Source of the DNA: Clostridium pasteurianum DSM 525 = ATCC 6013
GTDB lineage: Bacteria; Bacillota; Clostridia; Clostridiales; Clostridiaceae
Direction: 5' to 3'
Assembly (NCBI RefSeq): GCF_000807255.1
Contig: NZ_CP009268.1
Location: forward strand, 1,642,384 to 1,706,383
Length of the DNA: 64,000 nucleotides
Shown: piece after piece, positions 54,022 to 62,600 of the stretch
Numbering within the stretch: the stretch's first letter is position 1
Layout: each line of letters starts with the position of its first letter
The notes under the pieces: generated by a model
Databases searched by the model: none
What the model was told of the DNA's origin: nothing
What the model saw: only the letters and a program-made list of their open reading frames with translations
Position numbers and translations under genes: made by a program

Positions 54022-54597
54022 TTATAATTTACAAAAGAAATACTTAGGCATGTGTAAAAAATAATCCAAGTTAAAATCGTGCCTTAAACGGCAAAAGATG
54101 ATAATTTTTTTTATGATATCAATAGGTAATTTGCTATTTATATTAGAATTATAGAATTTATACTGTGCAAAAAATAAACGAATACTCGATAATGAGCTTA
54201 CTAGTCTATTTTTCCAAAATGATAAATCTGTTGTATTAAGAGATGAGTAACTAATATTGAGAGATTTTATAAGAGTTATTATTTTACTAAAGGAATAACC
54301 TAGTTTTAGCATCATAATAATGGAAGTTAGAATAACTTCATAAGCATATTGTCTATAAGGAATAATAAAGCTGGGTATAATAGAATAGGTTTTACCACAG
54401 GATTGACATTTACAACGTAGGATGACTACCTTGTATGCACCTTTAAAGGTAATTAAGTTTCTATAATAAAATCCATGTCTGTACAGCTTACCTTCAAATC
54501 CACATGCTTCGCATCCATATTTATTTGGAAATTGATTAAACTTACAAAGTTTATTGTATTTTTTTATGCCGTAAGGCATTTTTACTATGTTTATCAT
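54022..54597 (-). CDS. Transposon zinc-ribbon protein (DUF6431-like)
   Basis: The 191-residue protein has two CxxC knuckles, YGCEACGFEGKLYRHGFYY and LRCKCQSCGKTYSIIPSF, followed by a helical region (YAYEVILTSIIMMLKLGYSFSK given in parts: YAYEVILTSIIMM, LKLGYSFSKI). This is the arrangement of DUF6431 proteins found beside TnsB/TnsC-like genes. Function is unknown; its place in the operon is the one taken by target-site selectors (TniQ/TnsD) in Tn7 relatives. The ribosome site is weak. Confidence 0.65.
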   Translation of the reverse strand: MINIVKMPYGIKKYNKLCKFNQFPNKYGCEACGFEGKLYRHGFYYRNLITFKGAYKVVILRCKCQSCGKTYSIIPSFIIPYRQYAYEVILTSIIMMLKLGYSFSKIITLIKSLNISYSSLNTTDLSFWKNRLVSSLSSIRLFFAQYKFYNSNINSKLPIDIIKKIIIFCRLRHDFNLDYFLHMPKYFFCKL

Positions 54598-54643
54598 TAT
54601 TATTTCTTCTCATAATTTAAAAATTTTCTCCTTACTAATTATC

Positions 54644-54720
54644 GTCAGATTAAATAATCTTATTCTTTTTGAGTCAGATTATTTAATCTGACCTATAAAT
54701 TAAGTCTATAATAATTTGAC
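54644..54720. repeat. Right-end transposase binding-site array
   Basis: GTCAGATTAAATAATCT (54644), the near-palindrome GTCAGATTATTTAATCTGAC (54673-54692) and AATAATTTGAC (54710-54720) match the left-end units. Confidence 0.65.
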
Positions 54721-55266
54721 TTTTTTGAATGTTTTTTAGCTTAAGTAAAATGCCTAATAACAAATAATTACTGCTTTTAAATAACTTAAGCGCATATATT
54801 AGTTCTTATTATAACAAATTTCTTCACTTAATAAGATTATTTCTGTAAACTATTCTGAAATAGTAGCTTCTATTGCGGTAGGAGTTACTATTTTTTCTAT
54901 ATGCTAATAGTTCAATTAAGAATGATCTACCAGTATATTAACATTAAAAACAAGTATAAAGGTAATTCATCAATATGATTCAGAAAAAACATTAGTTAAT
55001 AAAACTCTTTTTTAACTAAAAGAGTTAAAAAAGAGTAAATAAAGTATCAGATTTTAAATGGATTTTGCATACTCCGCAATAATATTTTAGAGGATAAATA
55101 CAGGTTATCTTTTTTAATAGTTTTTTATAAAAAATACTTGACCTGTAGTTAACTCAAGGTACTACAATATAACTGAAAGAAAACAAGAACCTATATTAAA
55201 CAATAACTAAATATCCTACTAGAAAGAGAGATTGAAGTATTAAAAAGCATAAAAAATGGTTGCACA
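54721..55266. other. Non-coding gap with two hairpins and an orphan promoter
   Basis: A terminator-like hairpin lies at 54858-54897 (AAATAGTA with TACTATTT, then TTTT). A perfect 14-bp hairpin lies at 55004-55036 (ACTCTTTTTTAACT with AGTTAAAAAAGAGT). The MerR-type promoter at 55138 points rightward into the end of the minus-strand MocR gene. No intact gene was found. Confidence 0.5.
55138..55168 (+). promoter_or_regulatory. MerR-type promoter with 19-bp spacer (site 2, no gene in sense)
   Basis: TTGACC (55138-55143), 19 bases with TAGTTAACTCAAGG, and TACAAT (55163-55168). No + strand gene starts within 1.5 kb; the next is at 56759. Confidence 0.65.
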
Positions 55267-56661
55267 CTAATAATTAAGGTAGTTAGATACTATACGCAAT
55301 CCGTACTCTAATTCTTCCATATTATCAGTTGAGGATAATGCAATTCGAATACCAGAATAATTTTTGCTGTTAGATGTAAGAAAGCGGCTAGTAGAAAAAA
55401 CGCGAACCCCCAGTGCTTGCAAGTCTGTTTCACATTTAGCAGCCTTACTGCTTGAGGATAATGGAATAAAACGAAAGAAACTAAGTGGATTTCCATCAAC
55501 AATAACATTTGGAAAATATTTTTGGAATAAGCCGTTGGCATTTTGGGCTAATGCAATCTTCTCATTACATATTTCCTTTGCTTTTCCTGAAACAATCAAT
55601 CTGGTTAAAATTTCGGCATCTAAGGAAGAAGTTTTTACATTAATATTATACAGCGAATTCTTAATCTTGGAGGAAAAATGGTTACCATACACAATATATG
55701 CAATGCGCAATCCAGAACAAATAGATTTTCCTGTTCCACAGATATAGACACTTCGTTCAGGTATTAATTGAAAAATTGGTTGCTTATAGTCAGGATTATA
55801 TGCTGCTGATAAGAAAGCCATAGTATCATCTTCAATAAGAGTCAGTTGATATTTTTCAATAATGTCACTGATTTCTTTTTTTCTTTCATCGGACATTTCT
55901 ATTGTAGTCGGGTTATTGCAAGATGGCATAAGGTAGATTCCTTTTATAGGAAATTTTTCACATTGATATTTTAACTCAGTAGAAATAATACCACTTTCGT
56001 CCATATGAATAGGTAGTATTTGCAAATGCAGCATTTTTGCAAGTTCTATAAAATTGGAATAGGTTAAATAGTCAGTTGCAATGTAGTCACCTGGCTCAAA
56101 AAGAGCAGTTAGTGCAATTGCCAGTGCATTTTGTGATCCTGACACAACAGAAATATGTTCAAGATCGGCATGAAGATTAAACTGGTTCATCCAAGTAAGC
56201 CCAGCCTGTCTATGATGTGGGAGACCGTTTGGATATTTATAGTTTGTTAGGATATCAAGATTTTGAAGATGCCCTACTTTTTTAATTGTACTATTTACCA
56301 TGTGGTTTGTCTGTTCAAAAGAGTAAACCATTCCTAATTCGATGAAATGTTTTTGGTCAGCAACAGCTGAAATAGTAATAGATTTGGCCGCATTTGGAGA
56401 AACAAATGTACCGCTTCCAGTTATTGTATATATGAGCCCGCGAAGTTCACAGAGCTTGTATGCACGTGTTATAGTTGTAAAATTTAAATCAAGATAATCG
56501 GCAAGTTCTCGCTGAGGAGGCAATTTTGTGTCAGGGCTTAAATAACCGTTTTTTATGTCACTTTCTAGTAATTCAGCTATAGATTGATAATAAGGACGTT
56601 TTAAAAGATTGGGATTAGGTTTCCAACCCATTGGATAATTTTCAAAGGAATTTATTGGCAT
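55267..56661 (-). CDS. MocR-type (GntR plus aminotransferase) transcriptional regulator
   Basis: The 464-residue protein joins a GntR winged helix (YYQSIAELLESDIKNGYLSP, LPPQRELADYLDLNFTTITRAYK in parts) to a fold-type I PLP aminotransferase domain. The PLP lysine is in CGTGKSICSGLRIAYIVYG and SCNNPTTIEMS and SGSQNALAIAL are typical. MocR regulators control vitamin B6, GABA or amino acid genes. ATG 56661 is chosen because GAGGAG precedes it by seven bases. It diverges from the ketopantoate reductase-like gene at 56759 and could control it. Confidence 0.88.
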   Translation of the reverse strand: MPINSFENYPMGWKPNPNLLKRPYYQSIAELLESDIKNGYLSPDTKLPPQRELADYLDLNFTTITRAYKLCELRGLIYTITGSGTFVSPNAAKSITISAVADQKHFIELGMVYSFEQTNHMVNSTIKKVGHLQNLDILTNYKYPNGLPHHRQAGLTWMNQFNLHADLEHISVVSGSQNALAIALTALFEPGDYIATDYLTYSNFIELAKMLHLQILPIHMDESGIISTELKYQCEKFPIKGIYLMPSCNNPTTIEMSDERKKEISDIIEKYQLTLIEDDTMAFLSAAYNPDYKQPIFQLIPERSVYICGTGKSICSGLRIAYIVYGNHFSSKIKNSLYNINVKTSSLDAEILTRLIVSGKAKEICNEKIALAQNANGLFQKYFPNVIVDGNPLSFFRFIPLSSSSKAAKCETDLQALGVRVFSTSRFLTSNSKNYSGIRIALSSTDNMEELEYGLRIVSNYLNY

Positions 56662-56758
56662 AAGCATACTCCTCATTCTAATTTTTATTGTAATGCATAC
56701 AATTTTATCATTGATTGTTTTCATTTGCAATGTAAAATTAAATTTAGGAGGTGTTTAA

Positions 56759-57667
56759 ATGAGAATATCAGTAATAGGAGCAGGAGCAATGGGATGTCTG
56801 TACGGAGCTTACTTGTCAACAAAGAATGAGGTTTGTCTAATTGTTCATAAGAAGGAACAGGCAGATGCCATAAATAAAGAAGGCATAGCCATGATGGAAA
56901 ATGGTAAGGAATTTCTTTTTAATATTCCAGCTTACACAACGGGAGATGATGTGGGACATGTGGATCTAATCATCGTGGCAGTGAAATCTACAGCCACTGA
57001 ATCTGCAATTAAAGAAAACCTTTCTCTTGTAGCTGATGATACTTTAGTTATGACAATACAGAATGGGGCTGGAAATGATGAAGAGATTGCAAAGTATGTA
57101 GATGGTAGAAGGGTTATCGTCGGAACAACTTCACATAACAGTGTCAGTCTAGGTGTAGGAAAATTTCAACATGCTGGGACGGGAATGACGACTATAGGTT
57201 CTACACATGCAAGTATGGAAAATGTGATCCTATTAGCCAGCGTCTTAAAAGAATCTGGTATTGAGGCAGTAGTGAGTGAAAATATTAATAAAGTCATCTG
57301 GAGCAAACTAATCTTGAATACTACTATCAATACTTTTGCAACGTTAATGGATTGTAAGGTTAATTGTATATTAAAAAGTGATTATGCATGGGATTATATA
57401 AAAATGGTAGTGAGAGAGGTTGTGCAAGTTGCAGAACTGGATGGGGTACATTTTGAATATGAAGAAGCTTTGGAATGGGTACATAAAACTTGTATTGCTA
57501 TTGGGAACGGATATCCATCCATGCTTCAAGATAGAAGAAATAAACGGTTAACGGAAATTGATAAGATTAACGGAACAGTTGTAAGAAAGGCAGAAAAGTA
57601 TGGAATTGAAGTCCCATGTAACAGATTAATTGTGGATATGGTTCATTGTTTAGAAGAATTATATTAA
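56759..57667 (+). CDS. Ketopantoate reductase family protein
   Basis: The 302-residue enzyme has an N-terminal NADP-binding GAGAMGCLYGAYLS, the segment IIVAVKST and IQNGAGNDEEIAKY, and the catalytic Lys in NINKVIWSKLILNTTINTF. The C-terminal part has EIDKINGTVVRKAEKYGI. The family reduces 2-dehydropantoate to pantoate with NADPH, but many paralogues act on other 2-oxo acids. No panB/panC neighbours are present. Start ATG 56759 follows GGAGG. Confidence 0.85.
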   Translation: MRISVIGAGAMGCLYGAYLSTKNEVCLIVHKKEQADAINKEGIAMMENGKEFLFNIPAYTTGDDVGHVDLIIVAVKSTATESAIKENLSLVADDTLVMTIQNGAGNDEEIAKYVDGRRVIVGTTSHNSVSLGVGKFQHAGTGMTTIGSTHASMENVILLASVLKESGIEAVVSENINKVIWSKLILNTTINTFATLMDCKVNCILKSDYAWDYIKMVVREVVQVAELDGVHFEYEEALEWVHKTCIAIGNGYPSMLQDRRNKRLTEIDKINGTVVRKAEKYGIEVPCNRLIVDMVHCLEELY

Positions 57668-58260
57668 AGTACTCTTAAGAACAGCAGCTGTTATCTCTCC
57701 AGTAGGAAAGATTGTAGATCATGGCAAAGAAGTCTGTTTTCCAATTTTAGGTGTACAACTTAGCAGATCATGTACATCGCCTTTAATTGATTTAGGAAAA
57801 AAAGCAATGGAGGATTGCAAAAATAATATGCCATCTTATGAATTGCAGCAGGTTGCTCTAGATATTATTATTAGTACAGGCATTGTATCCAATCTCACAT
57901 CAGAAGAAGGAAATTACTACTTACAATAGTAGTTTAGCACATGCATTTTACTATGGGTCTACTGTAATTGAAGGATGCGAAAATCATCTTCATGGCGAGA
58001 TTGTATCATTTGGTGTATTGTGTTTGTTAACTTATGAAGGCAAGCTTGAGGAAAGAGAGCGAGTATGTAAGTTTAATAAAAGTATAAACCTGCCAATTTG
58101 CCTTAAAGATTTGGATTTAGCAGTTGAAGATTTACAAGCAATGACAAAAAAAGCGACAACGGTTACGGAATGGACATGTGCACCGGAAGAAGTTACTGAA
58201 GAAAAGTTTATAAAAGCAATATTGGATTGTGATGAATATGTAAGAAAACAAAAAAAATAA
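57668..58260 (+). pseudogene. Glycerol-dehydrogenase-like gene, 5'-truncated and frameshifted
   Basis: Right after the reductase stop an open frame without start reads LLRTAAVISPVGKIVDHG, CTSPLIDLGKKAMEDCKN and STGIVSNLTSEEGNYYLQ, then stops at 57929. A second frame from about 57910 continues TYNSSLAHAFYYGSTVIEGC, ENHLHGEIVSFGVLCLL to the stop at 58258. Together they match the C-terminal part of GldA-type iron/zinc dehydrogenases, with the metal His in LAHAF and ENHLHGE. The nucleotide-binding N-terminal half is missing. Confidence 0.75.
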
Positions 58261-58324
58261 ATTATTGAGTATCGGCGGAGAAACTGCAGTTTATATGCAT
58301 GATATTTTAACAGGAGATGATAAA

Positions 58325-58930
58325 ATGAAATGTTGCATTCTTATGGGAAGCCCAAGAAAAAATGGAAATACCGCAGCTCTTTTAAAGATGTTTATAGAAG
58401 AACTTGAGCTTTACCAGGTTGAGTACGATTTAATATGGCTTTATGACAAACAGATAGAATCCTGTGTTGCTTGTAGAGCTTGTCAAAAGGATTGGACGAT
58501 TTTTGGGTGTCGTTATCATGATGACGCACAACAGATTTTTGATAAAATCAACGCTTGTGATGTCATTATCTTAGCAACGCCAATTTATTCATGGTATTGT
58601 ACACCACCGATGAAAGCATTGATGGATCGCTTGGTGTACGGCATGAACAAATATTATGGTGATGAAAAGGGTCCTTCTCTTTGGGCGGGCAAGCAGGTGG
58701 CGATTATTACAACTTGTGGATATAAGCCTGAAAAAGGGGCTGACTTATTTGAAGAAGGCATAAAACGATATTGTAAGCATTCTCAGCTAAAATATATCGG
58801 AATTCTGGCAGAAAGAGATTTGGGCTATAAGTCTAAATTTATTACGGAAGATAAAATTGAACGAGCAAAAACATTTGCAAAGCAGCTTATTGATATATGT
58901 ACTATTAATGAGAATATAAAAGCAGATTAG
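58325..58930 (+). CDS. NADPH-dependent FMN reductase / flavodoxin-family protein
   Basis: The 201-residue protein begins MKCCILMGSPRKNGNTAALL, the FMN phosphate-binding loop of the iron-sulfur flavoprotein group. The cysteine cluster ESCVACRACQKDWTIFGC follows and ATPIYSWYCTPPMKALMDR contacts the flavin. Members reduce quinones or act as electron carriers; the Cys set may hold a cluster. ATG 58325 follows AGGAGATG. The 64 bases ahead (58261-58324) carry an in-frame TTG-initiated piece but no ribosome site. Confidence 0.82.
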   Translation: MKCCILMGSPRKNGNTAALLKMFIEELELYQVEYDLIWLYDKQIESCVACRACQKDWTIFGCRYHDDAQQIFDKINACDVIILATPIYSWYCTPPMKALMDRLVYGMNKYYGDEKGPSLWAGKQVAIITTCGYKPEKGADLFEEGIKRYCKHSQLKYIGILAERDLGYKSKFITEDKIERAKTFAKQLIDICTINENIKAD

Positions 58931-58952
58931 TTGATATCATTTTAATAAAAAA

Positions 58953-59261
58953 TTGGGAGGATTTCAAACAATATTTGCTATTGTTGTAACTGGAATTATT
59001 GGTATTGTGGTATATCCATTAGTATTTAAGATTTTAAAAATTGAAGATCCCATAGTAAAAGGAGTTGCCATGGGTACAGCAGCTTATGCAGTTGGTACTT
59101 CAAAAGCTATGGAAATGGGTGAGGTAGAAGGTGCCATGAGTTCTTTATCTATTGCTCTTGCAGGTATCTTAACTGTAATATTTATAAACCATGATCTTTC
59201 TAATAAATATTATAATAACCAAAAATTAGTTTTTAAAAAGAGCAAAAAATCTATCTTATGA
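58953..59261 (+). pseudogene. LrgB-like protein, C-terminal fragment
   Basis: About 95 residues match the end of LrgB (partner of the LrgA holin-like protein): IFAIVVTGIIGIVVYPLVFK, VKGVAMGTAAYAVGTSKAME and GEVEGAMSSLSIALAGILT. LrgB is normally about 230 residues with six helices; the N-terminal half is missing and no lrgA lies upstream. TTG 58953 could start translation but has no separate ribosome site. It is probably a relic. Confidence 0.7.
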
Positions 59262-59470
59262 AATAGGATTTTTATGCTCTTCTTTACTTGAAAAAATTAA
59301 TAATGTTTTTGATTCGCATCTACTTATGGTATTTAAATAAATTTTGGGTATCATAAATAAATACAGTCTTTTATTTAATTATAGTAATAAAGAAAGCTTT
59401 AATTAATATTGATGTGAAAGAGTCGATATTTACTACAGATTAACCTCTATTAAATTAATGATAAAAGTAC

Positions 59471-59501
59471 TTGGCTTAGAGTTAACTCTAAGATATATAA
59501 T
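59471..59501 (+). promoter_or_regulatory. MerR-type promoter with 19-bp spacer (site 3)
   Basis: TTGGCT (59471-59476), 19 bases and TATAAT (59496-59501), with the perfect dyad CTTAGAGTTAACTCTAAG. It drives the acetyltransferase gene at 59695. The rest of 59262-59694 shows no other gene. Confidence 0.78.
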
Positions 59502-59694
59502 AAATTTTATGATATCGGATTTATTACATAGGAAAAAATTTATGTATTGAAGGTAGAAGAAATTGATTAATTAAAATAATTAACATGGAGAAGGCTGTAA
59601 TATTATAGATTTGCTTATAAAATTTTTACTAAACGAGACATTTCTATTAGCACAATAATTGTTTGTTCAACAAAGTGTTTTTTTGGAGGATATA

Positions 59695-60261
59695 ATGAAT
59701 AAGAAGTTATTAGAGAAGATACAAACAAGTGAGTTTATTTCACATGAAGACCCAATATTTACTGAGATTAATGAAATAGTTGAGAATACCTTAAAATTAA
59801 CATCTGAATTAAATACAGGATATAAAATACCTCAAGAAGTTAGAAATATTTTATCAAAAATCACTGATAGTAAACTTGATAGCTCTGTACAAGTATTAAC
59901 ACCATTTAATACGGATTTTGGATCTAATATTAAATTAGGTAAGGATATATTTATTAATAAATCGTGTATGTTTGTTGATTTAGGTGGTATTGAATTAGAA
60001 GATAATGTTCTTATTGGACCTGACGTAAAAATATTATCAGTTAATCACCCACTAGATTATAAAAATAGACGTGGTGTTATTCTTAAAGGCGTAAAAATTA
60101 AACGTAATGCATGGCTTGGGGCAGGAGTAACAGTTTGTCCAGGAGTGACAATTGGAGAAAATTCTGTTATTGGAGCAGGTTCGGTTGTTACTAAAGATGT
60201 ACCTAATAATACAGTATATGCTGGAGTTCCAGCTAAATTTATTAAAAATATATATAAGTAA
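59695..60261 (+). CDS. Maltose/galactoside O-acetyltransferase-like, left-handed beta-helix
   Basis: The 188-residue protein has a helical N-terminus and then hexapeptide repeats (IKLGKDIFINKSCMFVD, IELEDNVLIGPDVKIL, RNAWLGAGVTVCPGVTIG, ENSVIGAGSVVTKDVP). The catalytic His lies in SVNHPLD. Enzymes of this type move acetyl from acetyl-CoA to sugars. ATG 59695 follows GGAGGA. It is under a MerR-type promoter and diverges in direction from the MerR gene at 60310, with a similar paralogue at 62601. Confidence 0.87.
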   Translation: MNKKLLEKIQTSEFISHEDPIFTEINEIVENTLKLTSELNTGYKIPQEVRNILSKITDSKLDSSVQVLTPFNTDFGSNIKLGKDIFINKSCMFVDLGGIELEDNVLIGPDVKILSVNHPLDYKNRRGVILKGVKIKRNAWLGAGVTVCPGVTIGENSVIGAGSVVTKDVPNNTVYAGVPAKFIKNIYK

Positions 60262-60309
60262 AATAAAATTTTAAGTAAAGAACTGTCGTCGGTTGGCAGT
60301 TCTTTTTAA

Positions 60310-60717
60310 TTATACAGAAATGGAACCGTTCTTGTTTTTATGAATATCTTCCGTTCCAGCGTCCAATGCAGTTTTGTAATACCAGCATTTATGATTTATG
60401 ACTTCCATTGTTTTTTTCAGTTCTTCCATCTGTGCTTCTACAACAGCTTTTCGCTCCATGAACATGTCATATCTCTGATGTAAAGTGGAATCTCCCTGAG
60501 AACACCAATCAATGAAATTTTTGATATCCTTGATGGGCATTCCAGTAGATTTTAGACATTCAATTATTTTTAATGAGTCTAAATCGGATTCCTTAAACAA
60601 CCGGGTTCCGTTGGGTGCACGTTCTACAAAGGGTATCAGTCCCTCTTTGTCATAGTATCTCAGGGTATATACTGTGAGATTCATCTTTTTTGCAACTTCA
60701 CTAATAGAATATGTCAT
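60310..60717 (-). CDS. MerR-family regulator, AdhR/NmlR-like (second)
   Basis: The 135-residue protein is close to the regulator at 47361: YSISEVAKKMNLTVYTLRYYD and KIIECLKSTGMPIKDIKNFI, again with Cys 54 in the ECLK.TGM position. The C-terminus has another Cys in NHKCWYYK. Its own upstream region has the dyad CGAGTTAACTCG (60750-60761), so it probably regulates itself and the neighbouring acetyltransferase and alcohol dehydrogenase genes. AAAGGAG precedes ATG 60717. Confidence 0.87.
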   Translation of the reverse strand: MTYSISEVAKKMNLTVYTLRYYDKEGLIPFVERAPNGTRLFKESDLDSLKIIECLKSTGMPIKDIKNFIDWCSQGDSTLHQRYDMFMERKAVVEAQMEELKKTMEVINHKCWYYKTALDAGTEDIHKNKNGSISV

Positions 60718-60742
60718 AATTTATCTCCTTTTTCTAAGGATA

Positions 60743-60773
60743 TAGACTTCGAGTTAACTCGATATTTTATAAA
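60743..60773. promoter_or_regulatory. MerR-type operator/promoter (site 4)
   Basis: Perfect dyad CGAGTTAACTCG (60750-60761). As a + strand promoter it reads TAGACT, 19 bases, TATAAA. On the minus strand it lies downstream of a TTGACA-N17-TAAAAT promoter (about 60777-60805) that would serve the regulator gene. Confidence 0.6.
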
Positions 60774-60931
60774 AATTTTATCACGGTATTTACTAAATGT
60801 CAAAGTAAATTTAAATAAATAGCACTTGGATTTAACTAGCTCCCATTTTGTTTATAGACGTTCACTGCCTTTTAATATTTATTGCTTATAGTTTTTCAGG
60901 CTTTGAGATAGGTGATTATTTCTGATTAGGG

Positions 60932-60986
60932 AGTAAACAGTCACAAACCTACATTGATATAAAGTTTATGACTGTTTTACTTTTTA
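60932..60986 (+). terminator. Orphan terminator hairpin
   Basis: AGTAAACAGTCACAAAC (60932-60948) pairs with GTTTATGACTGTTTTACT (60964-60981), followed by TTTTT. It is upstream of the iron alcohol dehydrogenase promoter and could end a short transcript from site 4. No ORF was seen between 60774 and 61092. Confidence 0.6.
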
Positions 60987-61092
60987 CAGAGTTACATTTT
61001 TGATTAAACAAAAATATGAGGTAATACAAATTGAACTAATAAGATATATGTATTAAACAGGGTAAAAAGTAAATGTTTTTTAAATCAAGGTA

Positions 61093-61123
61093 TTGACATA
61101 AAGTTAACTCTACCCTTTATCAT
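61093..61123 (+). promoter_or_regulatory. MerR-type promoter with 19-bp spacer (site 5)
   Basis: TTGACA (61093-61098), 19 bases with AAAGTTAACTCTA, and TATCAT (61118-61123). It drives the iron alcohol dehydrogenase gene at 61269. Confidence 0.75.
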
Positions 61124-61268
61124 ATGATTGTAGATACCATTAATTATGATTAATAATTACTCAGTGAAGAAAGAAGTGCTTTATGGATTATATCATTAAC
61201 TGTATCAATGAAATTTCAAAATAATAAAAAATATATAGATGCGCAAAATGTGCAGGAATGGAGAAAAA

Positions 61269-62444
61269 ATGAATTTAGATTTTACTTATCAAAACCCAAC
61301 AACAATATATTTTGGAAAAACTGCTTTAGATAACTTAAGCGATGAACTTGCAAATTATGGTGAGACCATCATGCTTGCTTATGGAAAAGGTGCAATTAAG
61401 AAAAACGGACTTTATGACCAGATTGTATCTATCTTAAAGGAAGATGGTAAAAACATCGTAGAATTATCTGGAATTATGGCAAACCCAACTTATGAAAAAG
61501 TCGTGGAAGGAGCTAAACTTGTACGTGATAATAATGTAGATTTGATATTGGCTGTTGGTGGCGGTTCCGTAATTGATTGTGCAAAGGCGATTTCTGTATC
61601 TGCATATTGTGAAGGTGATGCTTGGACACGTTACTGGATAAAGTTTGAGCCTGTAGATAATAAAATAGTATCGGTTGCATCTATTCTTACATTAGCAGGA
61701 ACAGGATCTGAAATGAATGGTGGATCAGTTATTACCAATAATGATGTGAAACTTAAGATGGGACGTATTTTTCCATCAAATGTAAGCCCCAAATTTTCAA
61801 TATTGAATCCAGAATATACATTCACATTACCTAAATATCAAATGGTAAGTGGAATTTTTGATATGATGTCACATTTAATGGAAGCTTATTTCTCAGGTGA
61901 AGATGATGTAACTTCTGACTATATGATTGAGGGACTTCTTCGTTCTATCATCAACAGTGCAAAAATTGCAGTGAAAGATCTTAAAGACTATGAGGCAAGA
62001 AGTAATTTAATGTGGAGTTCTACCCTTGCAATGAACCCAATTATGGGATTAAGCAAAACACAAGACTGGGAAGTTCATATGATTGAACATCAGCTTGGTG
62101 CTTATACGGATTGTGCACATGGTATGGGACTCGCAGCAATATCACTTCCATATTACCGATATATATATAAGTTTGGTTTAGATAAGTTTGTTCGCTTTGC
62201 TAAGGAAGTTTGGAGGGTAGATGAGACTGGAAAGACAAAGGAAGCAGTTGCTTTAGAAGGTATTGCTGCCCTGGAGAGCTTTATTAAAGAATGTGGTATA
62301 GTAACAAGCATTAAGGAACTTGGTGCAACAGAAGAAATGCTTCCACTAATTGCAAATTCAACTGTACTGCTTTCAGGCGGATATAAAGCTTTGACAGCGG
62401 AAGAAATTTTAGAGATTTTAAAGACGGCATATGCTGCGGTATAA
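61269..62444 (+). CDS. Iron-containing alcohol dehydrogenase (YqhD/BdhA-like)
   Basis: The 391-residue enzyme carries LAVGGGSVIDCAKAIS, LAGTGSEMNGGSVIT, the iron ligands in GIFDMMSHLMEAYF and MIEHQLGAYTDCAHGMGL. The type usually reduces aldehydes with NADPH. ATG 61269 is preferred since AATGGAGAAAAA lies directly before it; ATG 61239 lacks a ribosome site. The promoter at 61093 and AdhR-like regulators suggest induction by aldehydes. It is the first gene of a small unit ahead of an acetyltransferase gene. Confidence 0.92.
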   Translation: MNLDFTYQNPTTIYFGKTALDNLSDELANYGETIMLAYGKGAIKKNGLYDQIVSILKEDGKNIVELSGIMANPTYEKVVEGAKLVRDNNVDLILAVGGGSVIDCAKAISVSAYCEGDAWTRYWIKFEPVDNKIVSVASILTLAGTGSEMNGGSVITNNDVKLKMGRIFPSNVSPKFSILNPEYTFTLPKYQMVSGIFDMMSHLMEAYFSGEDDVTSDYMIEGLLRSIINSAKIAVKDLKDYEARSNLMWSSTLAMNPIMGLSKTQDWEVHMIEHQLGAYTDCAHGMGLAAISLPYYRYIYKFGLDKFVRFAKEVWRVDETGKTKEAVALEGIAALESFIKECGIVTSIKELGATEEMLPLIANSTVLLSGGYKALTAEEILEILKTAYAAV

Positions 62445-62511
62445 TTCATGTGTAGTAGTTATTATGACTGTCAGCGTCACGAATGCTGAGCATGCGATGA
62501 GCGATTTATCC

Positions 62512-62569
62512 GATGACTACCCGCCCTAATACTCCCATCGCACGCTGTGAAAGTGATTCGCACAAAATT
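62512..62569 (-). repeat. Dispersed structured repeat, copy 4 (reverse orientation)
   Basis: On the minus strand AATTTTGTGCGAATCACTTT, CACAGCGTGCGATGGGAGTA and TTAGGGCGGGTAGTCATC match the repeat cores at 16321, 41799 and 3978. It lies between the alcohol dehydrogenase and acetyltransferase genes. Confidence 0.6.
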
Positions 62570-62600
62570 AAAAAATCTACATTATACAAGGAGGATACTA

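Larger units (their letters stand above)
51513..54720 (-). mobile_element. Three-gene DDE transposon (TnsB/TnsC-like plus DUF6431-like protein)
   Basis: About 3.2 kb with three genes in one orientation: zinc-ribbon protein (54022), DDE transposase (52565) and AAA+ ATPase (51743). Copies of a ~17-bp repeat, consensus RTCARATTAWWTAATC, lie at the left (51521, 51545, 51588, 51631) and right (54644, 54673 palindromic, 54710). Such arrays are typical of Tn7/Mu-like elements with several TnsB sites. The outermost motifs are GTCAAATTATTTAATC on the left and AATAATTTGAC on the right. Exact ends and target duplication were not resolved; the left tip may be TGT at 51513. Confidence 0.72.

Noticed and set aside
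58265-58324. An upstream TTG start for the FMN reductase gene
   Set aside because: There is no ribosome site before it, whereas AGGAGATG precedes ATG 58325 and the FMN loop begins there.
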